DNA of 64,000 bases from Rhodeus uyekii. Taxonomy: Eukaryota > Chordata > Actinopteri > Cypriniformes > Acheilognathidae. A model generated the notes under the pieces. That model saw only the letters and a list, made by a program, of their open reading frames with translations. It had not been told where the DNA came from and searched no databases. Within the stretch, counting starts at the first letter, position 1, and every line of letters starts with the position of its first letter. Positions 49,599-62,820 of this stretch are shown one piece after another. The position numbers were made by a program, and so were the translations under genes. Where the stretch lies: positions 2,952,001 to 3,016,000 of the forward strand of contig JAWRVZ010000079.1 in the NCBI GenBank assembly GCA_037043235.1, in the 5' to 3' direction.

Positions 49599-51487
49599 AT
49601 ATAGCTGCAAGCAGCCATGACGGGGCCAAGCACAAAGAAGGCATTAAATGCCATGCCGACATGGCTGGCAGCATCAGACCAACGGCAGGAAGCATCTAAA
49701 GACATTTCAATATGACTTCAGTCTAAATGGCTGAAAAATCATCAATACGGTCTTTAGTAATTCGATTTAACGGTTTATCACGTTTGACCAACAGGCAGCG
49801 CTGTAACCAAACTTATATGTCAAATCACGTGGTTTATCCAGAGTGAGGTGACAATGACACATGCAAAGTTTGGTGTCAATAGGGTAAAGCATTGCTGACA
49901 TCCAGCTTTAAAGTCATGTGTTTGTTAAGCATAGCATTTCATGACAAAATTCTAAATAGCTGACGCTGAAAATGGCCGATATGGGAAAATTTGGTATCGC
50001 AGGACTCGGCATGATGCACTGAATCTAAAGACAGCAGTTTCATGATTTTTGGACAAAGCGTTCAGGAGTTACAATCAAAAATGTCAGTATTTTATATCTC
50101 CTGACCACTAGGGGGCAGAGCGCCAAAACTCTGCAGGTAGCCTCAGATCATGATTAACATGACACACAGAAAGTTTGGTCAGAATACCCTAATGCGTTGC
50201 GGAGATATAGCCTCGCTTTATTTGGTGGCAATTTGGTCAAATTCGTTCGCAATTTTATCAAAACCTGTTTGACGAATCGACTTTATTTTAATAACTTTTT
50301 GTCAGCATTGTCTGAAGATGTTATGATTCAATTTTGGTGAAAATTGGACAAACGGTGTGGGAGGAGTTTGAAAAAGTAGGTTTTTATAGAAAAACAACAT
50401 GGCGGACAGGAAGTTTGGCCGACTATGACAAATTTGGTATCTGTGTTCTCGGTTTGACCCAAGGAACGTATAAAGACAACTTATTTTACCATAGGTTAAC
50501 GTGTTCAAAAGTTATTAGCATTTTTGGAAATTTGTTTATAACTTTTGACCACAAGGTGGCGCTGCCTCGAAATTTTTTGTGTTGTATCAGGCCCAGATGC
50601 CGAAGACACATATCGAGTTTCGTAACGATACGCCAATGTGTTTGTTAAATATAGCAATTTATGACAAAATTCAAAATGGCCGACCCTCAAAATGGCCGAT
50701 ATGGGAAAATTTTGTATCGCACGACTCGGCATGATGCCCTGAATCTAACGAGACCAGTTTTATGATTTTTGGTCGAAGCGTTCAGAAGTTATAAGCAAAT
50801 ATTTCACTTTTTCATATCTCCAGACCACTAGGGGGCACAGCGCCAAATCTTTGCAGGTAGCCTCAGACCATCATTGCTATAACACACACCAAGTTTGGTC
50901 AGAATACGCTAATGCGTTGCGGAGATAAAGCCTCGCATTCATTTCTGCGGCCATTTTGTTGAATTCTTTCGCAAGTTATTCGTAAACGGTTTGACAAATC
51001 AACTTTCTTTTAATAACTTTTTGTACGCATAGTCTGGAGATGATGTGGTTCAATTTTCGTGAAAATCGGACCAACGGCCTAGGAGGAGTTCGAAAAAGTT
51101 GGTTTTTCGTAAAATTCAAAATGGCGGGAAAATTTTCATGACGGAAAATGACGTCATAGGGTGCAATCGAATCGTCTTGAGCCAAGGAATTAGTGGACGA
51201 AAGAATTTTGTTTCTAGGACATACGGTTCAAGAGTTATTTACGTAAACGTGAGTGCAACTTTGGACAGTTGGTGGCGCTAGAGACATTGAGTTAGAGACT
51301 TCAAATTTGCTATGGTCAATGATTGGCTTGTCCTCTATCAGTGTGCCAAATTTTATCATTTTCCTGCAAACGGTTATATGGCTTGCCATAGACTCCCATG
51401 GCGGAAGAAGAAGAAGAAGAGGAATAATAATAAAGAACCGGAACAAACACAATAGGTGCCTCCGCACCTTCGGTGCTTGGCCCCTAA
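49599..51487 (+). repeat. Family-1 long unit, older type, one tail
   Basis: Imperfect palindrome GCTGCAAGCAGC; module A like 32679 and 25154. Its tail has the variant GAACAAACAC, also present in the first tail at 26971. Confidence 0.9.
51433..51487 (+). repeat. Hairpin tail, one copy
   Basis: Single copy with the GAACAAACAC variant. Confidence 0.9.
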
Positions 51488-52952
51488 ATATAGCTGCTAG
51501 CAGCCATCACGGGGCCAAGCGCAAGGAGGGCATTAAATGTCATGCCGACATGGCTGGCATCATCAGACCAACGGCAGTAAGAATCTAAAGACATTTCAAT
51601 ATGACTTAAGTCTAAATGGCTGAAAAATCAACAATACGGTCTTTAGTAATTCGATTTAATGGTTTATCACATTCAACCAACAGGCAGCGCTGTAACCAAA
51701 TTGTAGTGTCAATTCATGTGGTACATTGAGAGTGTGGTGACATTGACACATGCAAAGTTTGCTTTCAATTGGGTAAACCATTGCTGACAGAGCACTAAAG
51801 TCATGTGTTTGTTAAACACTTTTTGTCATGATGGTCTGGAGATGATGTGGTTTAATTTTGGTGAAAATTGGACAAACGGTCTGGGAGGAGTTCGAAAAAG
51901 TAGGTTTTTAAAGAAAAACAACATGGTGGACAGGAAGTTTGGCCGACTATGACAAATTTGGTATCTGTGTTCTCGGTTTGACCCAAGGAACGTATAAAGA
52001 TAATTTGTTTTACCATAGGTTAACGTACTCAAAAGTTATTAGCATATTTGTAAATTTGGTTATAACTTTTGACCACAAGGTGGTGCTGCCTCAAAACTTT
52101 TTGAGTCGTATCAAGGTTAGGTGCCGAAGACACATATTGAGTTTCGTAACGATACGCCAATATCTTTGTTAAATATAGCAATTTATGACAATATTCAAAA
52201 TGGCCGACGCTCAAAATGGCCGATATGGGAAAATTTGATATCGCACGACTCGGCATGATGCACTGAATCTAAAGAGACCAGTTTTATTATTTTTGGCCAA
52301 AGCGTTTAGAAGTTATAAGCAAATATTTAACTTTTTCATATCTCCGGACCACTAGAGGTCACAGCACCAAAACTCTGCAGGTAGCCTCAGACCATGATTG
52401 ACATAACACACACCTATTTTGGTCAGAAAAGGCTAATGCATTGGGGAGATAAAGCCTCAATTTCATTTTGGTGACTTTTACCTCGGATTCTTTTGCAAGT
52501 TATTCGTAAACGGTTTGGTGAATCACCTTTGTTTATATACGGTTTTGTCCACATGGTCTGGAGATGATGTGGTTCAATTTTCGTGAAAATCGGACGAACG
52601 GCCTAGGAGGAGTTCGAAAAAGTAGGTTTTTCATAAAATTCAAAATGGCGGGAAAATTTTCATGACGGAAAATGACGTCATAGGGTGCAATCGAATCGTC
52701 TTGAGCCAAGGAATCAGTGGACAAAAGAATTTTGTTTCTAGGACATACGGTTCAAAAGTTATTTACGTAAACGTGAGTGCAACTTTGGACAGTTGGTGGC
52801 GCTTTAGAGATTGAGTTAGAGACTTCAATTTTGCTATGGTCAATGATTGGACTGTCCTTTATGAGTGTGCCAACTTTTTTTCATTTTCCCGCTTACGGTT
52901 CTATGGGCTGTCATAGACTTCAATGGCAGAAGAAAAAGAATAATAATAATAA
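51488..52952 (+). repeat. Family-1 long unit with deletion
   Basis: 1465 bp. At about 51818 GTTTGTTAAACA is joined to CTTTTTGTCATGATGG, removing about 360 bp including the first CCACTAGGG site. Confidence 0.9.
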
Positions 52953-54111
52953 ATATAGCTGCTAGCAGCCATCACGGGGCCAAGCGCAAGGAGGGCATTA
53001 AATGTCATGCCGACATGACTGGCATCATCAGACCAACGGCAGTAAAAATCTAAAGACATTTCAATATGGCTTAAGTCTAAATGGCTGAAAAACCAACAAT
53101 ACGGTCTTTAGCAATTCGATTTAATGGTTTATCGCATTCAACCAACAGGCAGCGCTGTAACCAAATTGTAGTGTGTGGTACATTGAGAGTGTGGTGACAT
53201 TGACACATGCAAAGTTTGCTTTCAATTGGGTAAACCATTGCTGACAGAGCACTAAAGTCATGTGTTTGTTAAACATAGCATCTTATAAGAAAAATCGAAA
53301 TGGCAGACGCTCAAAATGGCCGATATGGGAATATTTGGTATCATAGGACTCGGCATGACCCACTGGATCTAAAGAGACCAGTTTCATGATTTTTGGCCAA
53401 AGGGTTCAGAAGTTATAAGCAAAAAAGTCAGTTTTTGATAACTCCTGACCACTAGGGGGCACAGCGCCAAAACTCTGCAGGTAGCCTCAAACCATGATTG
53501 ACATAACACACACCTAGTTTGGTCAGAAAAGGCTAATGCATTGGGGAGATAAAGCCTCAATTTCATTTTGGCGACTTTTACCTCAGATTCTTTCACAAGT
53601 TATTCGTAAACGGTTTGACGAATCAACTTTGTTTATATATCGTTTTGTCCACATTGTCAGGAGATGATGTGGTTCAATTTTCGTGAACATCGGACGAACG
53701 GCCTAGGAGGAGTTCGACAAAGTAGGTTTTTCATAAAATTCAAAATGGCGGGAAAATTTTCATGACGGAAAATGACGTCATAGGGTGCAATCGAATCGTC
53801 TTGAGCCAAGGAATCAGTGGACAAAAGAATTTTGTTTCTAGGACATACGGTTCAAAAGTTATTTACGTAAACGTGAGTGCAACTTTGGACAGTTGGTGGC
53901 GGTAGAGAGATTGAGTTAGAGACTTCAATTTTGCTATGGTCAATGATTAGACTCTCCTTTATGAGTGTGCCAACTTTTTTTCATTTTCCCGCTTACGGTT
54001 CTATGGGCTGTCATAGACTTCAATGGCAGAAGAAGAATAATAATAATAATAATAATAAGAACCGGAACAAAAACAATAGGTGCCTCCGCACCTTCGGTGC
54101 TTGGCCCCTAA
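52953..54111 (+). repeat. Family-1 short unit with one tail
   Basis: Module A close to 22167; module C close to 7231 and 12138 (GTGGCGGTAGAG). Confidence 0.9.
54057..54111 (+). repeat. Hairpin tail, one copy
   Basis: Single consensus copy abutting the next unit. Confidence 0.9.
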
Positions 54112-55276
54112 ATATAGCTGCTAGCAGCCATCACGGGGCCAAGCGCAAGGAGGGCATTACATGTTATGCCGACATGGCTTGCATCATCAGACCAACGGCA
54201 GTAAGAATCTAAAGACATTTCAATATGACTTAAGTCTAAATGGCTGAAAAATCAACAATACGGTCTTTAGTATTTCGATTTAATGGTTTATCACATTCAA
54301 CCAACAGGCAGCGCTGTAACCAAATTGTAGTGTCAATTCATGTGGTACATTGAGAGTGTGGTGACTGACACATGCAAAGTTTGCTTTCAATTGGGTAAAC
54401 CATTGCTGACAGAGCACTAAAGTCATGTGTTTGTTAAACTTAGCATCTTATAAGAAAAATCGAAATGGCAGACGCTCAAAATGGCCGATATGGGAATATT
54501 TGGTATCACAGGACTCGGCATGACCCACTGGATCTAAAGAGACCAGTTTCATGTTTTTTGGCCAAAGGGTTCAGAAGTTATAAGCAAAAAAGTCAGTTTT
54601 TCATAACTCCTGACCACTAGGGGGCAGAGCGCCAAAACTCTGCAGGTAGCCTCAGACCATGATTGACATAACACACACCTAGTTTGGTCAGAAAAGACTA
54701 ATGCATTGCGGAGATAAAGCCTCAGTTTCAATTTGGCGACTTTTACCTCGGATTCTTTCGCGAGTTATTCGTAAACGGTTTGTCGAATCAACTTTCTTTA
54801 TATATCGTTTTGTCCACATTGTCGGGAGATGATGTGGTTCAATTTTCGTGAAGATCGGACGAACGGCCTAGGAGGAGTTCGACAAAGTAGGTTTTTCATA
54901 AAATTCAAAATGGCGGGAAAATTTTCATGACGGAAAATGACGTCATAGGGTGCAATCGAATCGTCTTGAGCCAAGGAATCAGTGGACAAAAGAATTTTGT
55001 TTCTAGGACATACGGTTCAAAAGTTATTTACGTAAACGTGAGTGCAACTTTGGACGGTTGGTGGCGCTATAGAGATTGAGTTAGAGACTTCAATTTTGCT
55101 ATGGTCAATGATTGGACTCTCCTTTATGAGTGTGCCAACTTTTTTTCATTTTCCCGCTTACGGTTCTATGGGCTGTCATAGACTTCAATGGCAGAAGAAG
55201 AATAATAATAATAATAATAATAAGAACCGGAACAAAAACAATAGGTGCCTCCGCACCTTCGGTGCTTGGCCCCTAA
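54112..55276 (+). repeat. Family-1 short unit with one tail
   Basis: Copy of 14460 (offset 39652) including the three-base deletion near 54365, but with an added tail and longer AAT run. Confidence 0.92.
55222..55276 (+). repeat. Hairpin tail, one copy
   Basis: Single consensus copy after a long AAT run; absent from the otherwise matching unit at 14460. Confidence 0.9.
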
Positions 55277-57160
55277 ATATAGCTGCTAGCAGCCATCACG
55301 GGGCCAAGCACAAGGAGGGCATTAAATGTCATGCCGACATGGCTGGCATCATCAGACCAACGGCAGTAAGAATCTAAAGACATTTCAATATGACTTAAGT
55401 CTAAATGGCTGAAAAACCAACAATACGGTCTTTAGCAATTCGATTTAATGGTTTATCACATTCAACCAACAGGCAGCGCTGTAACCAAATTGTAGTGTCA
55501 ATTCATGTGGTACATTGAGAGTGTGGTGACATTGACACATGCAAAGTTTGCTTTCAATTGGGTAAACCATTGCTGACAGAGCACTAAAGTCATGTGTTTG
55601 TTAAACATAGCATCTTGTAAGAAAAATTGAAATGGCAGACGCTCAAAATGGCCGATATGGTAAAATTTGGTATCACAGGACTCGGCATGACCCACTGGAT
55701 CTAAAGACAGCAGTTTCATGATTTTTAAACAAAGCGTTCAGGAGTTATAATCAAAAATGTCAGTTTTTTTATATCTCCTGACCACTAGGGGGCAGAGCGC
55801 CAAAACTCTGCAGGTAGCCTCAGACCATGATTGACATAACACACACCTAGTTTGGTCAAAAAACGCTAATGCGTTGCGGAGATAAAGCCTCAATTTTATT
55901 TTTGCGACCATTACGTCGGATTCTTTTGCGAGTTATTCGTAAACGGTTTGACATATCAACTTTCTTTGGATAACTTTTTGTCATGATGGTCTGGAGATGA
56001 TGTGGTTTAATTTTGGTGAAAATTGGACAAACGGTCTGGGAGGAGTTCGAAAAAGTAGGTTTTTAAAGAAAAACAACATGGTGGACACGAAGTTTGGCCG
56101 ACTATGACAAATTTTGTATCTGTGTTCTCGGTTTGACCCAAGGAACGTATAAAGATAATTTGTTTTACCATAGGTTAACGCACTCAAAAGTTATTAGCAT
56201 ATTTGTAAATTTGGTTATAATTTTTGACCACAAGGGGGTGCTGCCTCGAAACTTTTTGAGTCGTATCAAGGTTAGGTGCCGAAGACACATATTGAGTTTC
56301 GTAACGATACGCCAATATCTTTGTTAAATATAGCAATTTATGACAATATTCAAAATGGCCGACGCTCAAAATGGCCGATATGGGAAAATTTGGTATCGCA
56401 CGACTCGGCATGATGCACTGAATCTAAAGAGACCAGTTTTATTATTTTTGGCCAAAGCGTTTAGAAGTTATAAGCAAATATTTAACTTTTTCATATCTCC
56501 TGACCACTAGGGGGCACAGCGCCAAAACTCTGCAGGTAGCCTCATATCATGATTGACATAACCTACACCTAGTTTGGTCAAAAAACGCTAATGCGTTGCG
56601 GAGATAAAGCCTCAATTTCATTTTTGCGACCATTACGTCGGATTCTTTCGCGAGTTATTCGTAAACGGTTTGACATATCAACTTTTTTTGGATAACTTTT
56701 TGTCCACATTGTCTGGAGATGATGTGGTTCAATTTTCGTTGAAATCGGAAAAACGGCCTAGGAGGAGTTCGAAAAAGTAGGTTTTTCATAAAATTCAAAA
56801 TGGCGGGAAATTTTTCATGACGGAAAATGACGTCATAGGGTGCATTCGAATCGTCTTGAGCCAAGGAATCAGTGGACATAAGAATTTTGTTTCTAGGTCA
56901 TACGGTTCAAAAGTTATTAGCATAAACGATAGTTCAACTTTGGACAGTTGGTGGCGCTAGAGATATTGAGTTAGAGACTTCAATTTTGCTATGGTCAATG
57001 TTTGGACTGTCCTTAATGAGTGTGCCAACTTTCATCATTTTCCCGCATACGGTTCTATGGGCTGTCATAGACTTCCATGACGGAAGAAGAAGAAGAATAA
57101 TAATAAAGAACCGGAACAAAAACAATAGGTGCCTCCGCACCTTCGGTGCTTGGCCCCTAA
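55277..57160 (+). repeat. Family-1 long unit with one tail
   Basis: Third copy of the 27091/30852 type; shares CATTCGAATC with 27091. Has a complete 5' end. Confidence 0.92.
57106..57160 (+). repeat. Hairpin tail, one copy
   Basis: Single copy; the matching unit 27091 has two and 30852 has none. Confidence 0.9.
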
Positions 57161-58443
57161 ATAGCTGCTAGCAGCCATCACGGGGCCAAGCGCAAGGAGG
57201 GCATTAAATGTCATGCCGACATGGCTGGCATCATCAGACCAACGGCAGTAAGAATCTAAAGAGATTTCAATATGACTTAAGTCTAAATGGCTGAAAAATC
57301 AACAATACGGTCTTTAGTATTTCGATTTAATGGTTTATCACATTCAACCAACAGGCAGCGCTGTAACCAAATTGTAGTGTCAATTCATGTGGTACATTGA
57401 GAGTGTGGTGACATTGACACATGCAAAGTTTGCTTTCAATTGGGTAAACCATTGCTGACAGACCACTAAAGTCATGTGTTTGTTAAACATAGCATCTTAT
57501 AAGAAAAATCGAAATGGCAGACGCTCAAAATGGCCGATATGGGAATATTTGGTATCACAGGACTCGGCATGACCCACTGGATCTAAAGAGACCAGTTTCA
57601 TGATTTTTGGACAAAGCGTTCAGGAGTTATAATCAAAAATGACAGTTTTTCATATCTCCTGACCAGTAGGGGGCAGAGCGCCAAAACTCTGCAGGTAGCC
57701 TCAGACCATAATTGACATAACACACACCTAGTTTGGTCAGAAAAGGCAAATGCATTACGGAGATAAAGCCTCAATTTCATTTTAGCGACTATTACCTCAG
57801 ATTCTTTTGTGAGTTATTCGTAAATGGTTTGACGAACCAACTTCCTTTATATATCGTTTTGTCCACATTGTCTGGAGATGATGTGGTTCAATTTTCGTGA
57901 AAATCGGACGAACGGCCTAGGAGGAGTTCGAAAAAGTAGGTTTTTCATAAAATTCAAAATGGCGGGAAAATTTTCATGACGGAAAATGACGTCATAGGGT
58001 GCAATTGAATCGTCTTGAGCCAAGGAATCAGTGGACAAAAGAATTTTGTTTCTAGGACATACGGTTCAAAAGTTATTTACATAAACGTGAGTGCAACTTT
58101 GGACAGTTGGTGGCGCTTTAGAGATTGAGTTAGAGACTTCAATTTTGCTATGGTCAATGATTGGACTGTCCTTTATGAGTGTGCCAACTTTTTTTCATTT
58201 TCCCGCTTACGGTTCTATGGGCTGTCATAGACTTCAATGGCAGAAGAAGAATAATAATAATAATAATAATAAGAACCGGAACAAAAACAATAGGTGCCTC
58301 CGCACCTTCGGTGCTTGGCCCCTAATAATAAGAACCGGAACAAAAACAATAGGTGCCTCCGCACCTTCGGTGCTTGGCCCCTAATAATAAGAACCGGAAC
58401 AAAAACAATAGGTGCCTCCGCACCTTCGGTGCTTGGCCCCTAA
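57161..58443 (+). repeat. Family-1 short unit with three tails
   Basis: 5' end lacks TA (CCCCTAAATAGC), as at 12138. Interior matches 46698 without that unit's deletion. Confidence 0.92.
58271..58443 (+). repeat. Hairpin tail, three copies
   Basis: Same arrangement as 59555-59727. Confidence 0.9.
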
Positions 58444-59727
58444 ATATAGCTGCTAGCAGCAATCACGGGGCCAAGCGCAAGGAGGGCATTAAATGTCATG
58501 CCGACATGGCTGGCGTCATCAGACCAACGGCAGTAAGAATCTAAAGACATTTCAATATGACTTAAGTCTAAATGGCTGAAAAATCAACAATACGGTCTTT
58601 AGTAATTCGATTTAGTGGTTTATCACATTCAACCAACAGGCAGCGCTGTAACCAAATTGTAGTGTCAATTCATGTGGTACATTGAGAGTGTGGTGACATT
58701 GACACATGCAAAGTTTGCTTTCAATTGGGTAAACCATTGCTGAGAGAGCACTAAAGTCATGTGTTTGTTAAACATAGCATCTTATAAGAAAATCGAAATG
58801 GCAGATGCTCAAAATGGCCGATATGGGAATATTTGGTATCACAGGACTCGGCATGACCCACTGGATCTAAAGAGACCAGTTTCATGATTTTTGGCCAAAG
58901 GGTTCAGAAGTTATAAGCAAAAAAGTCAGTTTTTCATAACTCCTGACCAGTAGGGGGCAGAGCGCCAAAACTCTGCAGGTAGCCTCAGACCATAATTGAC
59001 ATAACACACACCTAGTTTGGTCAGAAAAGGCAAATGCATTACGGAGATAAAGCCTCAATTTCATTTTAGCGACTATTACCTCAGATTCTTTTGTGAGTTA
59101 TTCGTAAATGGTTTGACGAACCAACTTCCTTTATATATCGTTTTGTCCACATTGTCTGGAGATGATGTGGTTCAATTTTCGTGAAAATCGGACGAACGGC
59201 CTAGGAGGAGTTCGAAAAAGTAGGTTTTTCATAAAATTCAAAATGGCGGGAAAATTTTCATGACGGAAAATGACGTCATAGGGTGCAATTGAATCGTCTT
59301 GAGCCAAGGAATCAGTGGACAAAAGAATTTTGTTTCTAGGACATACGGTTCAAAAGTTATTTACATAAACGTGAGTGCAACTTTGGACAGTTGGTGGCGC
59401 TTTAGAGATTGAGTTAGAGACTTCAATTTTGCTATGGTCAATGATTGGACTGTCCTTTATGAGTGTGCCAACTTTTTTTCATTTTCCCGCTTACGGTTCT
59501 ATGGGCTGTCATAGACTTCAATGGCAGAAGAAGAATAATAATAATAATAATAATAAGAACCGGAACAAAAACAATAGGTGCCTCCGCACCTTCGGTGCTT
59601 GGCCCCTAATAATAAGAACCGGAACAAAAACAATAGGTGCCTCCGCACCTTCGGTGCTTGGCCCCTAATAATAAGAACCGGAACAAAAACAATAGGTGCC
59701 TCCGCACCTTCGGTGCTTGGCCCCTAA
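58444..59727 (+). repeat. Family-1 short unit with three tails
   Basis: Its C module and all three tails repeat those of 57161 at an offset of 1284; its A module instead matches 59728 (TAGCAGCAATCAC, GATTTAGTGG, GCTGAGAGAGC). Confidence 0.92.
59555..59727 (+). repeat. Hairpin tail, three copies
   Basis: Duplicate of 58271-58443 at an offset of 1284. Confidence 0.9.
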
Positions 59728-60828
59728 ATATAGCTGCTAGCAGCAATCACGGGGCCAAGCGCAAGGAGGGCATTAAATGTCATGCCGACATGGCTGGCGT
59801 CATCAGACCAACGGCAGTAAGAATCTAAAGACATTTCAATATGACTTAAGTCTAAATGGCTGAAAAATCAACAATACGGTCTTTAGTAATTCGATTTAGT
59901 GGTTTATCACATTCAACCAACAGGCAGCGCTGTAACCAAATTGTAGTGTCAATTCATGTGGTACATTGAGAGTGTGGTGACATTGACACATGCAAAGTTT
60001 GCTTTCAATTGGGTAAACCATTGCTGAGAGAGCACTAAAGTCATGTGTTTGTTAAACATAGCATCTTATAAGAAAATCGAAATGGCAGATGCTCAAAATG
60101 GCCGATATGGGAATATTTGGTATCACAGGACTCGGCATGACCCACTGGATCTAAAGAGACCAGTTTCATGATTTTTGGCCAAAGGGTTCAGAAGTTATAA
60201 GCAAAAAAGTCAGTTTTTCATAACTCCTGACCACTAGGGGGCACAGCGCCAAAACTCTGCAGGTAGCCTCAGACAATGATTGACATAATACACACCTAGT
60301 TTGGTCAGAAAAGGCTAATGCATTGCGGAGATAAAGCCTCAATTTCATTTTGGCGACTTTTACCTCGGATTCTTTCGCGAGTTAATCGTAAACGGTTTGA
60401 CGAATCAACTTTCTTTATATATCGTTTTGTCCACATTGTCTGGAGATGACGTGGTTCAATTTTCGTGAAAATCGGACAAACGGCCTAGGAGGAGTTCGAA
60501 AAAGTAGGTTTTTCAAAAAATTCAAAATGGCGGGAAAATTTTCATGACGGAAAATGACGTCATAGGGTGCAATCGAATCGTCTTGAGCCAAGGAATTAGA
60601 GGACGAAAGAATTTTGTTTCTAGGACATACGGTTCAAAAGTTATTTACGTAAACGTGAGTGCAACTTTGGACAATTGGTGGCGCTATTGAGATTGAGTTA
60701 GAGACTTCAATTTTGCTATGGTCAATGATTGGACTGTCCTTTATGAGTGTGCCAACTTTTTTTCATTTTCCCGCTTACGGTTCTATGGGCTGTCATAGAC
60801 TTCAATGGCAGAAGAAGAATAATAATAA
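59728..60828 (+). repeat. Family-1 short unit
   Basis: A module duplicates that of 58444; C module differs (GGAATTAGAGGACG, GACAATTGGTGG). No tail. Confidence 0.9.
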
Positions 60829-62820
60829 ATATAGCTGCTAGCAGCCATCACGGGGCCAAGCGCAAGGAGGGCATTAAATGTCATGCCGACATGACTGGCA
60901 TCATCAGACCAACGGCAGTAAGAATCTAAAGACATTTCAATATGACTTAAGTCTAAATGGCTGAAAAACCAACAATACGGTCTTTAGCAATTCGATTTAA
61001 TGGTTTATCGCATTCAACCAACAGGCAGCGCTGTAACCAAATTGTAGTGTGTGGTACATTGAGAGTGTGGTGACATTGACACATGCAAAGTTTGCTTTCA
61101 ATTGGGTAAACCATTGCTGACAGCACTAAAGTCATGTGTTTGTTAAACATAGCATCTTATAAGAAAAATCGAAATGGCAGATGCTCAAAATGGCCGATAT
61201 GGGAAAATGTGGTATCACAGGACTCGGCATGACCAACTGGATCTAAAGACAGCAGTTTCATGATTTTTAGACAAAGCGTTCAGGAGTTATAATCAAAAAT
61301 GTCAGTTTTTTAATATCTCCTGACCACTAGGGGGCAGAGCGCCAAAACTCTGCAGGTAGCCTCAGACCATGATTGACATAACACACACCTAGTTTGGTCA
61401 GAAAAGGCTAATGCATTGCGGAGATAAAGCCTCAATTTCAATTTTGCGACCATTACGTCGGATTCTTTCGCGAGTTATTCGTAAACGGTTTGACATATCA
61501 ACTTTCTTTGGATAACTTTTTGTCATGATGGTCTGGAGATGATGTGGTTCAATTTTGGTGAAAATTGGACAAACGGTCTGGGAGGAGTTCGAAAAAGTAG
61601 GTTTTTAAAGAAAAATAACATGGCAAATCGGAGGTTTGGCCGAATATAACATATTTGGTATCTATGGTCTCGGCTTGACCCAATGAACACATTAAGACCA
61701 TTTGTTTTACAATAGGTTAACGTCATCAAAAGTTATTAGCATATTTGTAAATTTGGTTATAACTTTTGACCACAAGGTGGCGCTGCCCCCAAACTTTTTG
61801 TGCCGTATCAAGATTAGGTGCCGAAGACACATATTGAGTTTCGTAACGATACGCCAATCCATTTGTTAAATATAGCAATTTATGACAATATTCAAAATGG
61901 CCGACGCTCTAAATGGCCGATATGGGAAAATTTGGTATCGCACGACTCGGCATGATGCACTGAATCTAACGAGACCAGTTTTATGATTTTTGGACAAAGC
62001 GTTCAGGAGTTGTAAGGAAAAATGTCACTTTTTCATATCTCCTGACCACTAGGGGGCACAGCGCCAAAACTCTGCATGTAGCCTCAGACCATGATTGACA
62101 TAACACACACCGAGTTTGGTCAGAAAACGCTAATGCGTTGTGGAGATAGAGCCTCAAGTTCATTTTTGCGATCATTACGTCGGATTCTTTCGTGAGTTAT
62201 TCGTAAACGGTTTGACATTTCAACTTTCTTTGGATAACTTTTTGTCAGCATGGTCTGGAGATGATGTGGTTCAATTTTCGTGAAAATCGGACAAACGGCC
62301 TAGGAGGAGTTCGAAAAAGTAGGTTTTTCATAAAATTCAAAATGGCGGGAAAATATTCATGACGGAAAATGACGTCATAGGGTGCAATCGAATCGTCTTG
62401 AGCCAAGGAATCAGTTGACAAAAGAATTTTGTTTCTAGGACATACGGTTCAAAAGTTATTTACGTAAACGTGAGTGCAACTTTGGACAGTTGGTGGCGCT
62501 ATAGAGATTGAGTTAGAGACTTCAATTTTGCTATGGTCAATGATTGGACTGTCCTTTATGAGTGTGCCAACTTTTTTTCATTTTCCCGTTTACGGTTCTA
62601 TGGGCTGCCATAGACTCCCATGGCACAAGAAAAAGAATAATAATAAGAACCGGAACAAAAACAATAGGTGCCTCCGCACCTTCGGTGCTTGGCCCCTAAT
62701 AATAAGAACCGGAACAAAAACAATAGGTGCCTCCGCACCTTCGGTGCTTGGCCCCTAATAATAATAAGAACCGGAACAAAAACAATAGGTGCCTCCGCAC
62801 CTTCGGTGCTTGGCCCCTAA
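60829..62820 (+). repeat. Family-1 long unit with three tails
   Basis: First part matches 5413 (offset 55416); unlike that unit it keeps the long-class module C throughout. Confidence 0.92.
62645..62820 (+). repeat. Hairpin tail, three copies
   Basis: Follows the CACAAGAAAAAG tract, which elsewhere ends without tails. Confidence 0.9.
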
